A stretch of DNA of 64,000 nucleotides, from the NCBI GenBank assembly GCA_037447605.1, contig CM074807.1:1-64000 (forward strand), given 5' to 3'. The position numbers and the translations under genes are program-made. How positions within the stretch are numbered: position 1 is the first letter of the stretch; the number at the start of each line of letters is the position of its first letter. This DNA comes from Zygnema circumcarinatum. Taxonomy: Eukaryota; Streptophyta; Zygnematophyceae; Zygnematales; Zygnemataceae. The notes below the pieces were generated by a model. That model saw only the letters and a program-made list of their open reading frames with translations. It made no database searches and was not told the DNA's origin. Of this stretch, positions 10,733-26,415 are shown piece after piece.

Positions 10733-13700
10733 CTACTCCACTTCTCCCAGGTAGTCGTCAACTTCAGCCGGCGTTAAAATGCTGCTCCCGCATCCAGAAG
10801 AACATTCGCTAGTCAGATCGCTTTCTTTGTACATTAAAGTTTGCAGCGAGGGAAACCAACAGCTCGCTTTGGCGCAGAAGATCATTTCAAGTAGTGCCAT
10901 GCATAAGGTTCAGTCAGCCACCCACCCCACCCCACCCCACCATGCCGGCCCCTGCTACGAGTCTCATCCGCCTGAGATCTACGAAGCCGTCCAACGACAC
11001 GTTGTTCATGCAACTGACTGGCGGGCCCCCCGCCCTCCGCAGGCCAAACTTTCTCTCGCTTCTTCGACCATCCTGGGAGACACACTCACCGAAATTTTTT
11101 GTCTGTCCCGACAATCCCAATTTCGATGTTGCTTCCCGATATTTGCCCTTCAAACCTGTGTCGCGTGCGACCCCAAATAAGATATCAATCAGACCCCCAA
11201 GACATCCGGACGTAAAGGCTTTGCTAATCTGATGGGCAGGAGGAATCGCGAATGCACAGTTGCGCTCATAGTTGGGGTGGCTTCAGAGAGCTCACCCCTC
11301 CTTGAGAGTGAGTATGGCCGTGTGAATGGCGTCCTCCAGCTCCATGTCCTCCGTGTACCTGCACTCCGCAACGCAGAACAGTGCAGCATGAAGCACAAAT
11401 TTACAGCATGCTGAACCTTTGTGAGGAACAAAGACGAAAGGTGATCTGAGCTCGGACACAGGCTGCTTCTGCGACCAAATGCAGCGTGAGCTAACACAAC
11501 AGCAATACCTCTTCTCCAAAAACGTTTTCGCGTTAGTCATGTTCTTCCCGATTGCTGATGCCTTCCACGCAAAGTAGGATCCTGAAGGGTCGACCTGCGA
11601 CCCCACCCTCCGATTCGAGGTAAGCCATACTCGCCCCTCCAGAAGTGACTCGTGCAGTCGGTCATGACTAAAACAACATTTCCCCTACAAAAAGGAATCC
11701 TGTCGTTCAGCACCCTTTCGCCTCTCTGCTGTTGCACACCTGATATAGCTGCGGTCCACTCGAGTCGAAGCCAGCTACCAACAAGGAGACTCCAAACGGC
11801 CGCACACCTCTGATTTCCAATCCCTTCCCTTGCAACAAATGTGAGGGGCAGATCCTGCCCTGGCTCGTTCACGGCCTTGGTTGAACTGCCAAATTCTTTT
11901 ATGGTCCATCGCATCTCAAGGCCCAGGAGTGCGGCAGAGGCTGCTTAGGACATTAACGGCCTTCTTCAGCCGTGTAAGGGATGAGTTACAGCAGACAGCA
12001 AACGTGCTGACGACTGCTAGACGCTTCCGAACGACATAACAAGATGTAGATAGCCAGTATTGGGTAAGAGGAAGGTGTTACCCAGATTGTGTGAACTCCT
12101 GCATGACTGCTGCTGTATCACGGACCAGTTGAGAAACAGGAATAACCTCCTGTACTCCACACACTATCGCACACGATCAAGCTTCTTTTCGGGCACAAAC
12201 AAAAGGTTTGGCAATTATGGCGGGGTCAGTGACTTCTCTAACGAATGGAAGACAGCCACTGACGCTGATACACCGACGTCGATTCATTGGATCACGTTGG
12301 CAAGCAAGTTGGAAAGATCCGGCGATCAGCCGCCTTCCCCTCCTGTCCCTGAAAAAGGTGCGACAATGGATACCTGGTACAGACGCAGGTACGTTTGCGC
12401 TGACTTTCTGCTTTTGCGGACGAGCACCCGCGAATCTGGCCCCATGCCACTGCCCAGCATGGACAGGCCCGACCCATACATATCCCGTCAGCCGAGCGGC
12501 CTCCTTTGCAGGGTGGGACTGCCTCATGTGCAAGTCTGTCGAGCGCAGGAATACGAACTGCTTCTCTGCAGTATCACGCAAGAGCTCTAAGACAGTGCTT
12601 TACCTGTAAACCACTCCTGTGTTCGGTGTCAAGAGCTGAATCTTTTTCACCTGCACATCGTAAGCAGCAATATTGATCCGTGAAACAACAGCTACAGTAG
12701 TAAAAGCGAGGACTCCTTTGCGCTCTTGCAATTGCCAGCATATTTTATCGCCGTGGAACCTGTCTTCAGCCCCTTTCAGCCATTCCGCGGCAGTCAAGGT
12801 TTACTTAAGTCCTGCCATGTTACGTTTCATTTCTTGTCCATTTGCCAATGTCATCAGTCTTCACGCTAAAAATACAATAGATGACCACCGCGCACATACG
12901 AAGCACAACTTTCCAAATGATGCCGGAACAAACTGGATGCGCGAGCTGAACGATAGACGTGCCAATAACAAGATTCCCATATGTGACGTGGAAAGGCGGT
13001 TGTGCGACTCCGAAACACACATTCTCGAGAACAGTTCAGGGACTCCACAAAGGGAACTTAGTGTATTGAATGGCTTTCAGGCAAGCTAGAAGGAAGCAAG
13101 ATTGACAACATCTCCTCCACGCCATCCTGCCATGATAAGAGAGAATTCGATACGAAAAAATACAAAAGCCATCATACCGAGTCTTCATCAATCAGCACAG
13201 ATGGAAGTTTCTTTTCGGTTGCGATCACCACTCCGTTAGTAGCTGCGCAGAAGACCCCGACAAGGAAACAGAATCCGTCAAAAACAAGATCAAAGCACAC
13301 CTACATCCTTCAGAATGAATATAGACAAAAAGTGCCTCCTCCTGTAAACTGCAGTGGTCCAGATGATGACTATCATCACAATTCTAGCACAAAAAATGTC
13401 CAAGGCATGCCCACAAAAAATACCTTTTATGCCAAGGGACGTGGCGCCAGCTGCAACAGCATTCAGTGCATACTCGATCTGCACGAGTTTCCCTGACGGG
13501 CTGTCTCCAGCCAAAGAAGCACGTTACACAGCAGGGGCTGTCAGTCAACTCATCTACCTTCTGCTATTCCATCAAAATTCTTAAAACCCGTGAGCATTGG
13601 CAGCCCGGGCTCTGCAAAAGCTCACGGATGTGCTCTTTGTCTTTCAAATGCAGGATAGCAACCACGCTTGTTACGCTTGAATCTCTAGTACGACTCGGGC

Positions 13701-14612
13701 TTTGGGGTTTTAGGGTTATAGGATTTGGTTTTTTTGTGGTTTAGGGTTTCAACGCAATCTCATGCCTTTCACAAGCCCATAAATCCGCAGCTGTCCATCT
13801 GACACATCCAGCCTGGTTCAGCTAAATGAGTCGGCCGAGCATATCCTCCAAGCCTTTAGGCATTCTCATGATGAAAACCTGACGCATATGTGATGAATAT
13901 GTGGAGTGGCATCTAACTTAACGATCTAACGTGGGAATTAAGGAATGGGGGAGGACAAACTGTCTCAACTGGATTTGTTGATTCCGATTGCATGAACAGA
14001 CAATAGCGTTCTCGTTAAATGCACGTGGCGCTTGACCATCACGTCAAATTAATTTCGACGGTTTTATGTCTGGTATTCCCGTAGAGACAAAGAGGAAGAA
14101 AAAAGGGAAAACAAAAGAAAACATAGCATAGCATGTCTGCTGGTTCCAGCTTCGTAGAGAGCCCAACAGAAGACCGCTTCTTCGACGCGGAAACAGGACT
14201 TCAGCACAAATACTTGACTTGTTCCGTCCAATCTCTCATGGTCGGAGCACTCATAGGCTGCACTTTGGCTGAGAAAACCCTAAGACCTTTCTAGCCCTAG
14301 CGATTGGATCTTCTGCTTGCAAACCCGAGAGAGTATAGAGCCGTAAATGATGGTATAAGTCACCACATCTATCCTCTCAATTCTGACCTCTATCCATGTG
14401 CTCTGTACAAGAACATGAATAAGCGTGTATTGAAAAAGAATGGATCGAAACGTGAGCAAGAGAGACGAGTCAATATACGCTTCCATCACTTCCTACTTCG
14501 GTGGAGGGCATTTTCTGCAAGCAATGGGCAGGAACAGAAACGGATGAACAGGGGAAGAAAAGAGATAGCACCTGAAAGTTGTCAAAGAGAAAGCATATTG
14601 GCTGTCGCCCAT
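10733..14612 (-). CDS. PSMA2 (PAB/PSA2): 20S proteasome subunit alpha type-2, 11 exons
   Basis: Structural alpha-ring subunit of the 20S proteasome. Exons, first to last: 14612-14572, 13500-13424, 13242-13178, 12650-12604, 12449-12374, 12149-12082, 11809-11740, 11594-11509, 11358-11296, 11155-11090, 10781-10733. They join in phase to 235 residues, the usual length of the family. Seen in order: MGDSQYAFSLTTF, the alpha-subunit signature SPSGKLVQIEYALNAV, GVVIATEKKLPSVL, VKKIQLLTPNTGVVY, GMGPDSRVLVRKSRK, DTAAVMQEFTQSGGVRPFG, VDPSGSYFAWKASAIGKN, KTFLEKRYTEDMELEDAIHTA and a C-terminal TPAEVDDYLGEVE. Intron 1 is about 1.07 kb, far longer than the others, and carries telo-box motifs, which in plants often mark promoters and first introns of housekeeping genes. 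Confidence 0.97.
13704..14283. promoter_or_regulatory. Telo-box motifs in PSA2 intron 1
   Basis: On the minus (gene) strand, AAACCCTAAA (complement of about 13739-13750), ACCCTAAAAC (complement of about 13707-13717) lie close together. A further AAACCCTAA reads on the plus strand at 14275-14283. Plant telo-boxes (AAACCCTA) are known elements of translation and proteasome gene regulation. Regulatory function here is inferred. Confidence 0.4.
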
Positions 14613-17420
14613 GGTATGCCTGTCGGATGATCAGCCAAGCGGGTGCAGAGCGCCTTCCGCAACGCTTGTCGGAGATGGCGCAGAGTTGTGTCGACCTCTC
14701 AACTCTGAAGCCGCCTCGCTGCTGCGCGGGGCAGCGCTGGCGCGGGGACGAGTTCTCTGCGACGGAAGGAGCGGGAGGGGCCGCGTGGCGCCTCAGGGCT
14801 GATGGGCGGCGGGCACTCTGCTGCTGCTGATGCTGCTGATGCTGCTGCAGCGGGAGGAAGAGGAGGGGAAGGGGGAGGGGGAGGAGAAAGGGGTGCCAGG
14901 CCCGCGGATTATTCGGAAGGCTGCGCGTTTCATTGCCGGAGTTCGGATATTTGGCGGCGCCATCCTGCGCCGGCTCGCTACAACCCCCCTCCTGCCACGC
15001 TACCGTTTCCCTTGGATTGCTACGGGCAGCCCTTCTACAAAGGCCTCCCTTGGGAACGCAAAGTTTGACGTTTACTCTGCAGAAATGTTTTTTTCTGGAA
15101 ACTGCAGTTGATCTCTGAAGCTGTCTTTGACATCACTGTATGTTTCCTTCCCTTTCCTATGCGTCTTTTACTTTCTTCCTGAGCTATTGGAGCCAGGTTC
15201 TTACTTCCTGAGCCGTCGGAGCCATTGCTCTCACCTGCAGTTTTGCAGAATGCATGTCATGACATGGCGGGAGGCATACTTAGGAAGACTGTAGATTTCC
15301 CAAGCGTTCATCGATAGGGTGTTAACCTATACGATGACATGTTCCCTATACGATGACATGTTCCCTCTGTTGACCAGGACATTGCTGCCCTACTATATCA
15401 TTTTGGAAATGTCTGATGATCTTGTCGCTGTTTTCCTACATAACTTACCCCCTCCCTAACTTCTCTCCCGTCAAAAGCCTAAAAACTCACTGTTAAACTC
15501 ACTTTGTGCATCGTCCGTTGGTCGTTTTGCCTCCATTTTACGTAGGAATGGCGAGCAGGGTAGTCTGAGGGTCCATCCGGAGAGGGCTTAGAACTGTTTG
15601 GTGAGCTACGACAGATTTCACGTCTGAAAGTCCAAGGATCTGGAGAATGTTGATTTGCAAGTGGTCAGTCTGCTGCCACTATCCAGACTAGCGTCATTTT
15701 CTTGTTTTGAAGCCATTTTAAGTTTTAAAGCCTTTTTCCCCGTTACCGCTTTTCTGCTGGATGGTTATCACATCAGCAGACAGATGCGCCATTTCGACTT
15801 CTATCAAACGGGATATGTACACATTGTGATTGCAAAGATGGTTCACTGTGGCACACTTTTTATCAAACTTGATCCTGAAAGTGGACCAGAATAGCGGCAA
15901 CAGCACCAATTGAAGTGATATTCCTTGCGTTTCACTCAGGTTCCACAAGCCACCTGGGCGGGGTCGCGCCACGTGTGGTTGACCTGTCTTAAGGTCTTTT
16001 ATGAAATGCAAAGCTTTTGGTCAGTAGACTGCGTAAACAATGACCAAGCTTCGCATAACTTATTCTACCTTCAAATGTGCCTGTGTCGTGATCTCTAGAC
16101 CGTGAGACGCTGTTCTTGAAAATGCAGTGGCATCTTTTCCAACGCCCTCGTGTGCTGCGGTTGGGGGCTTTTGGCTTTTGGCCTTTTTCTGATCGAAGTT
16201 TCCGGGTATATCATCTGCGGTTCTGCTCGTGGTGGCGGTGAGGCAGGCTGCCCGCGGCTGAAGAACGGCCCATGCCGACAGGAACAAGCTCTGGTCTTCT
16301 GGTAGGGTCTGGTGTGCTGCGGCTTCCAATTGGTGTGGGTTTCGGATTATCAGCGTATAAGTACAGCTGCCGCCACTCGGCGGTTCCTGGGAGGCGGAGG
16401 CATTCTTGAAGTACTTGTTTGTTGGCCAAAATTAGCGAGGAAGGAGTGTTTTTTTTATACGGCAGAGGTCCTCAAATTCTTCAGGCTTGCACTCGCGTCA
16501 CCTACGTTTGAGTTTCGGTTTGGAAGTTGAGTTCCCACGTCTGAAGGGTCATCCGTTTGGGGCAGTCGCGAACGCTTCGTGGGCGGTGCTTTCGCAGAGG
16601 TTCCTTCCACATGTCGCTTCAAGCGAATGTGAGCGTGTGCGAACGTTAAAAACTATTTGTTGCAGATTAAAACAGGTCACTGAAGTGTGAATCATTCGTT
16701 TGAAGCCATCTGATCATCGGTTACGGCTCTTTAGCTGTTTTCATCGGTCCGGGCAGTGGCTCCAATGGACGCCTGGGTTGAGAAAGCGAGGGGAGAAGAA
16801 TGAAAGTGAGACGCTGGCGCGAGTGCGCTGCCGGAGCAGCCCGACTCATACTCTGCTCGCGGCGGCACCGCTGCCGTAACACTAACACCCGGAGCACAAA
16901 CACCCGGAGCACAGCTGAGCGTACAGACAAGACCAACCACAAGAAGTGCTATTGAAGAACAACCAGCCTCTTTATACATGCAGCCTGTGGCTCAACACCA
17001 CGGCAGAAAAAATAACATTGCAACAGATGGGACCCTTGTGTCCACGCCACGCCGCAACCACTGTACAGATCTGTAGGTACACGCTGCCGCTGCAGCCCGA
17101 CCAGCCACTAGAGAACTACTCGCTTTCAAAGTGCTTCCTTTCAAAACTCTGCGGCTGAACGGGCAGCAGCCTCCTAAGCAATCCAATCCCGCCCCCATTG
17201 GCGGCGCGAGTGGCCTATTCTCCTCGCGCCGAATTGAAAACGCAATCCCAGCTCCCTCGCGCCTTTCTTTCCTTCCGAGCCGAAGAATGCCGGCTTGGAC
17301 TGGCGGCGAGGCCCTTAATCCACAAAATTGAAAGCTGCACCACCGCTACGACGGCCGTGCTGCCGCCATGGAGGCTCCGACTTGTTCGCACCTCGACAAT
17401 CTATTTTGTCGCTGGTCTTG
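14613..17420. other. 2.8-kb stretch without a recognisable gene
   Basis: Holds the PSA2 promoter side (14613-14800, then a GC- and GGGGA-rich block to about 14890) and the 3' flank of beta-amylase. Reading frames at 14802-15118 (Ala/Gly/Glu-rich), 15655-15894, 16060-16530 and 16721-17000 show no family motif and no convincing exon chain. A short direct repeat with CCTATACGATGACATGTTCC lies at about 15325-15365. A small unknown gene cannot be excluded. Confidence 0.5.
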
Positions 17421-20321
<2,901 letters not shown>

Positions 20322-21881
20322 GGCCGAAGCTCTGCGCTGCCTCTGCCCCTGCCTCCGCGTCTGCCTCGGCGTCTGCTTTTGCCTTTCCCCCCTTTCCCTC
20401 GGCGAAGGAGAGGGAGGGCGCGGGCGGCGCGCGGGCGGGCGGATGAGGCGGGACCGCTGGCCGGCTGGCCGGCTGGCTGACGTGGCGGCAGAGGCGCGCG
20501 CCCCCCTGGCCGCGGGCCTTGGGCGCTGTGGGGCGCTCCTCGCACGTGCAAGGATTGCGCGGGCCCGCGCGGGCCACCCGCGGGATTATCCGCTGACTCA
20601 CGCACGCGGCCACGTCACGCCAGCCCGTACGCAGGTCACGCTGCGGCGCGGGACGGTACGGCGCGGGACGAGGCGGCGTGGTCTGTGTATGGCCTGTTGG
20701 AGATGGTTGTAGCTCTAGACTTCTGCCTCAAGTACTGTAGTTCGCTTGCCCGCCCGCCCGCCCGCCCGCCCGTCCTTGTTCTCGTGGTTTCGCTCGCTCG
20801 GTTGGTCGCAGGGCGTGCCCTCCCTCCGTGTGTTGTGGCGGGCGGGCCGGCCTTCAGAGGGAGGCGGGATGGGGTGCTGACTGTGCGCTGGCAGTCGCAG
20901 GGCGGGGCGGGGCGGGGCGGATGGATGGATGCATGCATGGATGGATGGTCGAACGAAGGCGCGGAGGGCGGTGGGACGGTGGGGCGGCTGCGACTCACTC
21001 CTAGAGACTACTCCTCTCCTCTCCTGCGCTGCGAGGCATCGCCCTGCTCACCCGCGACGAGGGGCCAGAACAACCGTACGGCGTCGTATGCTCGAAAGGT
21101 ACCGACTTCATGCCGCCGAGGGCTTTGGTAAAATAAGAATAATGTTTGCAAAAGTGCACGGCGAAACTCGCTCCGAAATTGACACATGCACATGACATAT
21201 AAAAACTAAATCGAAGAAAACGAATTTGAAAATTGAATTACATATAACGATTTCTATTCGAGGAACGGGAGGATGTGGCAGTGATCTCACATTAGCGATG
21301 CCATCAAATGTACGTGGACAAAATCATCATGAGGAACCACGAGGAACTGGTCGCAAAGGACCTAAGGAGAAAAGAAAGGAAAGAAAAGAAAATTTCTAGT
21401 CGGATTTTTTTCGGGTCATCGGTTAAAGACTTGAAGAACTATAGTTCAGTTAGTGTTCGACACGTCCTTTATGTTGGACAAGTAACCAATTACATTTTGA
21501 CATCTCGCAAGTCAATACGGTTAGGTTGAGTGAGTTCGGAAAAATGATGCTGAACAAAAGGTGGCGTAACGCTGTTCAGGGTTACAGAGGACTTCACAAG
21601 AGTACATGGTTTTGCCACGCAATGTTTGAGAGCTTGGAGGGAAAGTATTGATGGCAATGCAGTCAGTCCATACCAGAGTTTGCCCTACCGTCGCAAGAAT
21701 CTGCACAGGCGCATGTGGATGCACGCACACGTCAGCTACCGACTTTGACCTCGTGGGCAGATTCACGATAGAACTAGCTACTCTCCTCAAAAGTTGAGAA
21801 CCTCCGACATCGCATCCACTGCAACTGACGAGAGGAATCTGGAGCAGTTCAAGCCACCTTACAAGGAAAGGGCTCGCTGGC
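20322..21881. other. Intergenic: beta-amylase promoter side and PsaN-like 3' flank
   Basis: No gene recognised. 20322-20700 is very GC-rich with long overlapping frames on both strands that are compositional. About 20747-20773 is (CCCG)n and 20900-20947 holds GGGGC and GGAT runs. From about 21120 the sequence turns AT-rich. Confidence 0.55.
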
Positions 21882-23530
21882 TCATTTGTTCTTGGCAAGC
21901 CACGCCAGAATTTCCTTTTCTGTTGGATCGTCAGTGTCTTTCCGTATGGAACCCTGTCGAGAAAGCACCAAAGCAAGTCAAAAAATCCCATGAACAAGGG
22001 CCCACAGCTGTCAGTCCGTTACTGAGTCGGTACAGCACATGCATTGATCCGAAATAACAGACCAGTTCCAGAGTGTACTCGAATTGATTCCCCGAACCTG
22101 CCCCCACCCCCCTACTCTCCAGCCCAAAGCACATACCGCAAGAAAATTGAAATAATCTGCATAATTTTTCCTGTTGTAGTCCGCCACTCTCTGCAAGAAA
22201 AATGGCAAACATAAGAGCGTTAGTTCTTCTCCATTACTAGTACTGCCTTCTAACGACATAGCACCAGGATTTAAGTAGACGGGTCCCGATGACTGCAAGT
22301 ATGCGGGATGTTCATGTTCATTTTGTACGCTAAGTCTTAGTTCACAATTACAAATGTAGACATAACCTGCATACGCCTATTATGTTTGGCTCTGAGACAG
22401 CATTCGTATTCTGCAAAAGAATAATACTGGCATGACCTCAACATTCAAAACCACGAAACTGTCTGTGCTTCCATAAACAGCCGCATGGCAGCTGGGCTTC
22501 ATGGCAACTGTTCCGCTCTGATGCATGAGCGGAGTATAAGTGTGTGAGTGAGAAATGTGAGTATATGCCTATTTATCTCAGCACCTTCGTATGGCTTCTA
22601 TCAAAGAATCAAAGGATGGACAGGAATCACACGTAGGTGACAGAGGCAGTCTAAGGAAAGCAAGTGGAGGTTGAAAGAACTACATGTCAAAAAAAAGACA
22701 AACAAGGAATGGAATAAAGAAAATTTGCAAGTTACAGCTCCTATTGTCCCGAAAGATACCTGTTGGTCGTTTTTCTCCTTGTTAGCTTTTGACTGTTCTA
22801 ACAGTCCTGCAACACCCCACCCACAATAGTTGACGGTTCTGCAGTGAAGTATGCAAACGATAAATTCGAGATAGGTAATGTAGAAACATTCGAGCGGAGC
22901 ATTTATGAATCGCGGACAGAAGTGGATTAGAAAAAGTTGCAATTGTCAAGTAATAGCCTTGAAATGCAATGCCATGGCTTACGATTTGATCTGCATCTCA
23001 AGGATACCAGATGACAAGAATAAGGACGAGCTGCTACCGAAAGAACAACCCCGGTCATATTGGAAACACATCTCAAAACACACAACGTCAAGCTATTTCA
23101 CGCCAAGCTTAGCCGGTCATGAACCTCGACCCCAAGCCAAATGGATGACAGAAAACGACGTGAAGTTCGGCATCGTGAAGGTCGTGTACTCACTCTTGAT
23201 TAGAGGGTTTTCACTACCACCGCTTGGTGAAGGTGCTGATTCAATTTCCACTGCATTTGCTGCGCTGTACTTCCCAAGATCGTTCGGTATGACCAAAAAT
23301 GATGAAGCAGAGGCTGCAAAGAGGCCGAGAACTGCAGACCTGCGCTGTAGCGAAAAGGCGGTCTCCGAGCATGTTTGTTTCTTGAAGGCTGATGCCACCG
23401 TGGCCGGCGAGCGCGCAACAGCAATACGCTGCAATGAGCGGGCGGGGGGGCTCCTCATCGGAGCCTCCTGAAGACCCTGTGAGGCGGGAGACGTGTTCAG
23501 CGGCAAAGAGCAGAGCAAGGCAGACGCCAT
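21882..23530 (-). CDS. Thylakoid-lumen protein, PsaN-like, 4 exons
   Basis: Exons, first to last: 23530-23194, 22806-22760, 22190-22137, 21953-21882; in phase, 169 residues. The N-terminus is a typical two-part lumen signal: an Arg/Ser/Ala-rich transit region, then a twin arginine (QRRSAVLGLFAASASS) with hydrophobic stretch and an AxA-type end near SAANA. The mature part is short and charged: LLEQSKANKEKNDQQ, RVADYNRKNYADYFNF and the C-terminal EKEILAWLAKNK. The LLEQSKANKEKND block resembles the start of mature PsaN, and the overall pattern resembles a PsaN-related lumen protein of plants that I recall only in outline. Lumen location by the Tat route is well supported; the link to photosystem I is tentative. 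It is head to head with GLO1. Confidence 0.8.
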
Positions 23531-24240
23531 GGCTCCTCACGATCCAGTAGCAAATTCGCTGCAGCGGAAGCTCCCTCTTCCCTGGTTTCTCGCAACACCG
23601 TGGCCCCGCGCTGGTGCGAGTCTCGCGCTGCCCTCAAGCGCAGCTCTGAGCAGGTCTGCCCTCGCCCTGCACACCCGCAACGCTGTTATGCTTCCGCTGG
23701 CGTCGAAGCGACCGCGCCGGGACGGACGAGGCACAGCAGGGAGCAGACGGGCGCCTGTCTCGACGAAGTGCCCCTGTGACCTTTCTGTTCTGCAGAGCAT
23801 TCATCAGTCGGTAGGCCCCTGGGCTCTGTCAGATTTCAGAACGCTTCGCTCTTCATCTCCTTCTCCTCCTGCCAGTCATCACCCATGGCTGCACCGACGA
23901 TCTGTGCATTCAGCAGAGCCTCCAGCCACTCTCGCCTGATCACTCCTTATCTCTGCTCAGGACCATTCAGGAGAGCGGTGCGGAAAGCTCTCGTGCTTCT
24001 GCCGAACTCCCCTTCTTGCACCCAATCGGTGAGGCATTTCACTCCGCTGAACTCATGACACAGTCCGAGCCGGAGCGGGAGACCATCCCACCATAAACTT
24101 ACAAGAGCGTTATAGGAATTTATGGGTTAGCATACCCATAAACCACTTGAAGTTAGTATAAGCTAGTTTTCTCTATTCTGTTTGTCCTCTGTCTGAAACG
24201 TTGCAGGCAGAAACACCTTCTTAAGAACACCTCATAAGCA
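23531..24240. promoter_or_regulatory. Shared intergenic region between PsaN-like and GLO1
   Basis: 710 bp between divergent start codons. A good 3' splice site (ttgcag, ending at 24206) precedes the GLO1 ATG, and an in-frame stop lies just upstream of that ATG, so a spliced 5' leader rather than an N-terminal extension is likely. Promoter use is inferred. Confidence 0.5.
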
Positions 24241-26415
24241 ATGGATAGTTTTGCTCACCCTCTGCAGACCACAAGAGCGCTTCAAGCGTCCTCTGCGATG
24301 TCTGGCCGTGCGAAAGAGTCCGTCGACAATAATCCAGGCCTGGCAGAGACTATTGACGAGGCGACTCACGGCTACATCATGCAGCAAACTGTACTTTGTC
24401 GTCACCTTTTGTTTCTACAATCGCATGAACCTCATTGTGATTGCTCTGCACTTTGATTTCTTGCCTTACACCTTAGTTTGCTTTCAGTTCCGTTATAAAC
24501 CATTTATTTGCTGGTTATGTTAAAGTCATGATAACTGCAAACGTAGGGTTCGTTGGAACTCATGTACATTCAATGGGCAAACCGCAGATGTATCGAATTA
24601 AAGATCCAAAGCCGAGCCTTGATTTTTATTCTCGTGTGCTGGGTATGAGGTGAGGATCTGAAGCCATCCTGATACTCACAACGACATCGACCTAATTCTG
24701 TCGGCTGTGACATTTCGAATCGTTGCAAGCAAATCATGTGACGCTTTAGTTGATCATTCGGTGCTCATTTTCAGTCTTGGCAAGAATGTGGTGCAGTGAT
24801 TTTTTGGTTTTCAAACTGAACAATTATGTCAATGGATAGAAAGAAGTCGCCGAATTCATTGCAGGTCTTCATATGGAGGTTGGTTGAGCTTGATCGTTGG
24901 TTTTTGGTAGTTTTGGGGCGTTGGGACCAGTCTTTTTAAGCGTTTTGATTATCCAGAGGCTAAGTTCTCACTCTACTTCATGGGCTACGAGGTATTTGGC
25001 ATTGATCCCTTGTTTTCAAAGCTCATTCACAGGACCGTGTCAAGGAAAATTACATTTAGGCTGTTGCAATGTTGGGTTTGCACGTCTGTCAGGGTGCTAA
25101 GTCACGGTGTGTTTCAGTACTCAAAACACCAAGTGCGGTTCACCATTCGTATCCACGACTCTTTTAATGGAATCAATGTCAATTGAGCCTTTGGTACATA
25201 AGCTAAAGCCTTGAAGCTGCGGGCATAGTTCTAGCGTACTGGGCCGTTGTGGCTAATTTCTTCTATGCCCATTCTGAGACAGTGCTTGGAAGGGTTTGGC
25301 TTCCCTGAAGTTCAAAAAAAAATCCGACTCCTGTAGTAACCTTTTTATCGGCAGTTGAGCATTGGGCTTTCATGGAAAAGTTAAATATTTTCGGCTGTCA
25401 AACGATTGAAATCTTTGTTGCTACGGGTCAACCAGTCGTGGTTTCTTATTATTAGTAATCGAAGGTATTTACTTCGCCTTACTGCAGAACCCAAAATCCA
25501 TTCCCACTGACGAAGTGGAAAAGGTGAAATGGACATTCACCCGGCCAGGAACCTTGGAATTAACGCAGTGAGTGTCCAAACGAGATGAAGGACATGTCAT
25601 TTTGCATTTGCATAGGCTTGACCGTTGAACCTTTGCCTTCGCTGACGGGGTCTGAGGATCTCAGGTTTAGAATGTTTGCACAACGACAGGGTGACTTTTA
25701 CTGCTGGCAATTTGTGGAGTGTTAATTGCTCCCACAGCCCGTTTGTTGATGCTGATTTTCTCCTTGGTTGTTGTGACAGCAACTGGGGCACGGAGTCAGA
25801 TCCGGACTTCAAAGGCTATCACAATGGCAACAGTGACCCCCGCGGATGGGGTATGTTGTTCTCCCTGCGTTCCCAATCAATGGCTTGCAGGATCTCAAGC
25901 AAAATTGAGCGAAGCAGATCATGGGTTGGTGGCGCACCCTCACTTTATCTCCTGTTGGCTGGCTAGCTCCTAGCATGTCCAGTAGCGTGTGATGCGCAGG
26001 AGAGTTGGCTTTCATTTTTGGACATTGCCCCTGAGGGTGCAGGCCACATTGGCATCACGGTTGATGACGTGTACAAGGCTTGTGAACGTTTTGAAAAGCT
26101 GGGCGTGGAATTTGTTAAGAGGCCGGATGAAGGTGTGTACTTGTTGCTCCTTCCGACGAGACCGGCTGCGGGCATCGATCAATCACTGTACATTTGCATA
26201 CTCAGTAGCATGGTATGGCGCCATGATGCAGCCCATCATGTGAACGGCACGGAGACATGTGGCATGGCGATCTACTCGTGGGTGGCTGATACAAACCCAC
26301 TTCTGTGTGTTGTGTGGGCGTGGCAGGCCGGATGAAGGGGCTGGCCTTCATAAAGGATCCCGATGGGTACTGGATTGAGATCCTGGATGTAAAGCACATG
26401 GCGACCATAGTGTGA
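24241..26415 (+). CDS. GLO1: Glyoxalase I (lactoylglutathione lyase), 7 exons
   Basis: Converts the methylglyoxal-glutathione hemithioacetal to S-lactoylglutathione. Exons: 24241-24390, 24588-24649, 24931-24991, 25488-25567, 25780-25850, 26043-26132, 26327-26415; in phase, 200 residues, close to the human single-domain enzyme (184). Seen: the Gln of MQQT before [51 protein letters not shown] (metal Glu), [16 protein letters not shown] (metal His), [32 protein letters not shown] (catalytic/metal Glu). All four expected metal ligands are present. The LELTHN and DPRGWGHIG motifs are each split by an intron. No targeting peptide is apparent, so a cytosolic enzyme is likely. Confidence 0.96.

Noticed and set aside
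23493-23939. 148-codon plus-strand frame that could be a transit-peptide exon of glyoxalase I
   Set aside because: An in-frame stop lies directly upstream of the GLO1 ATG in the spliced leader, so it cannot extend the protein; it also overlaps the PsaN-like first exon antisense.
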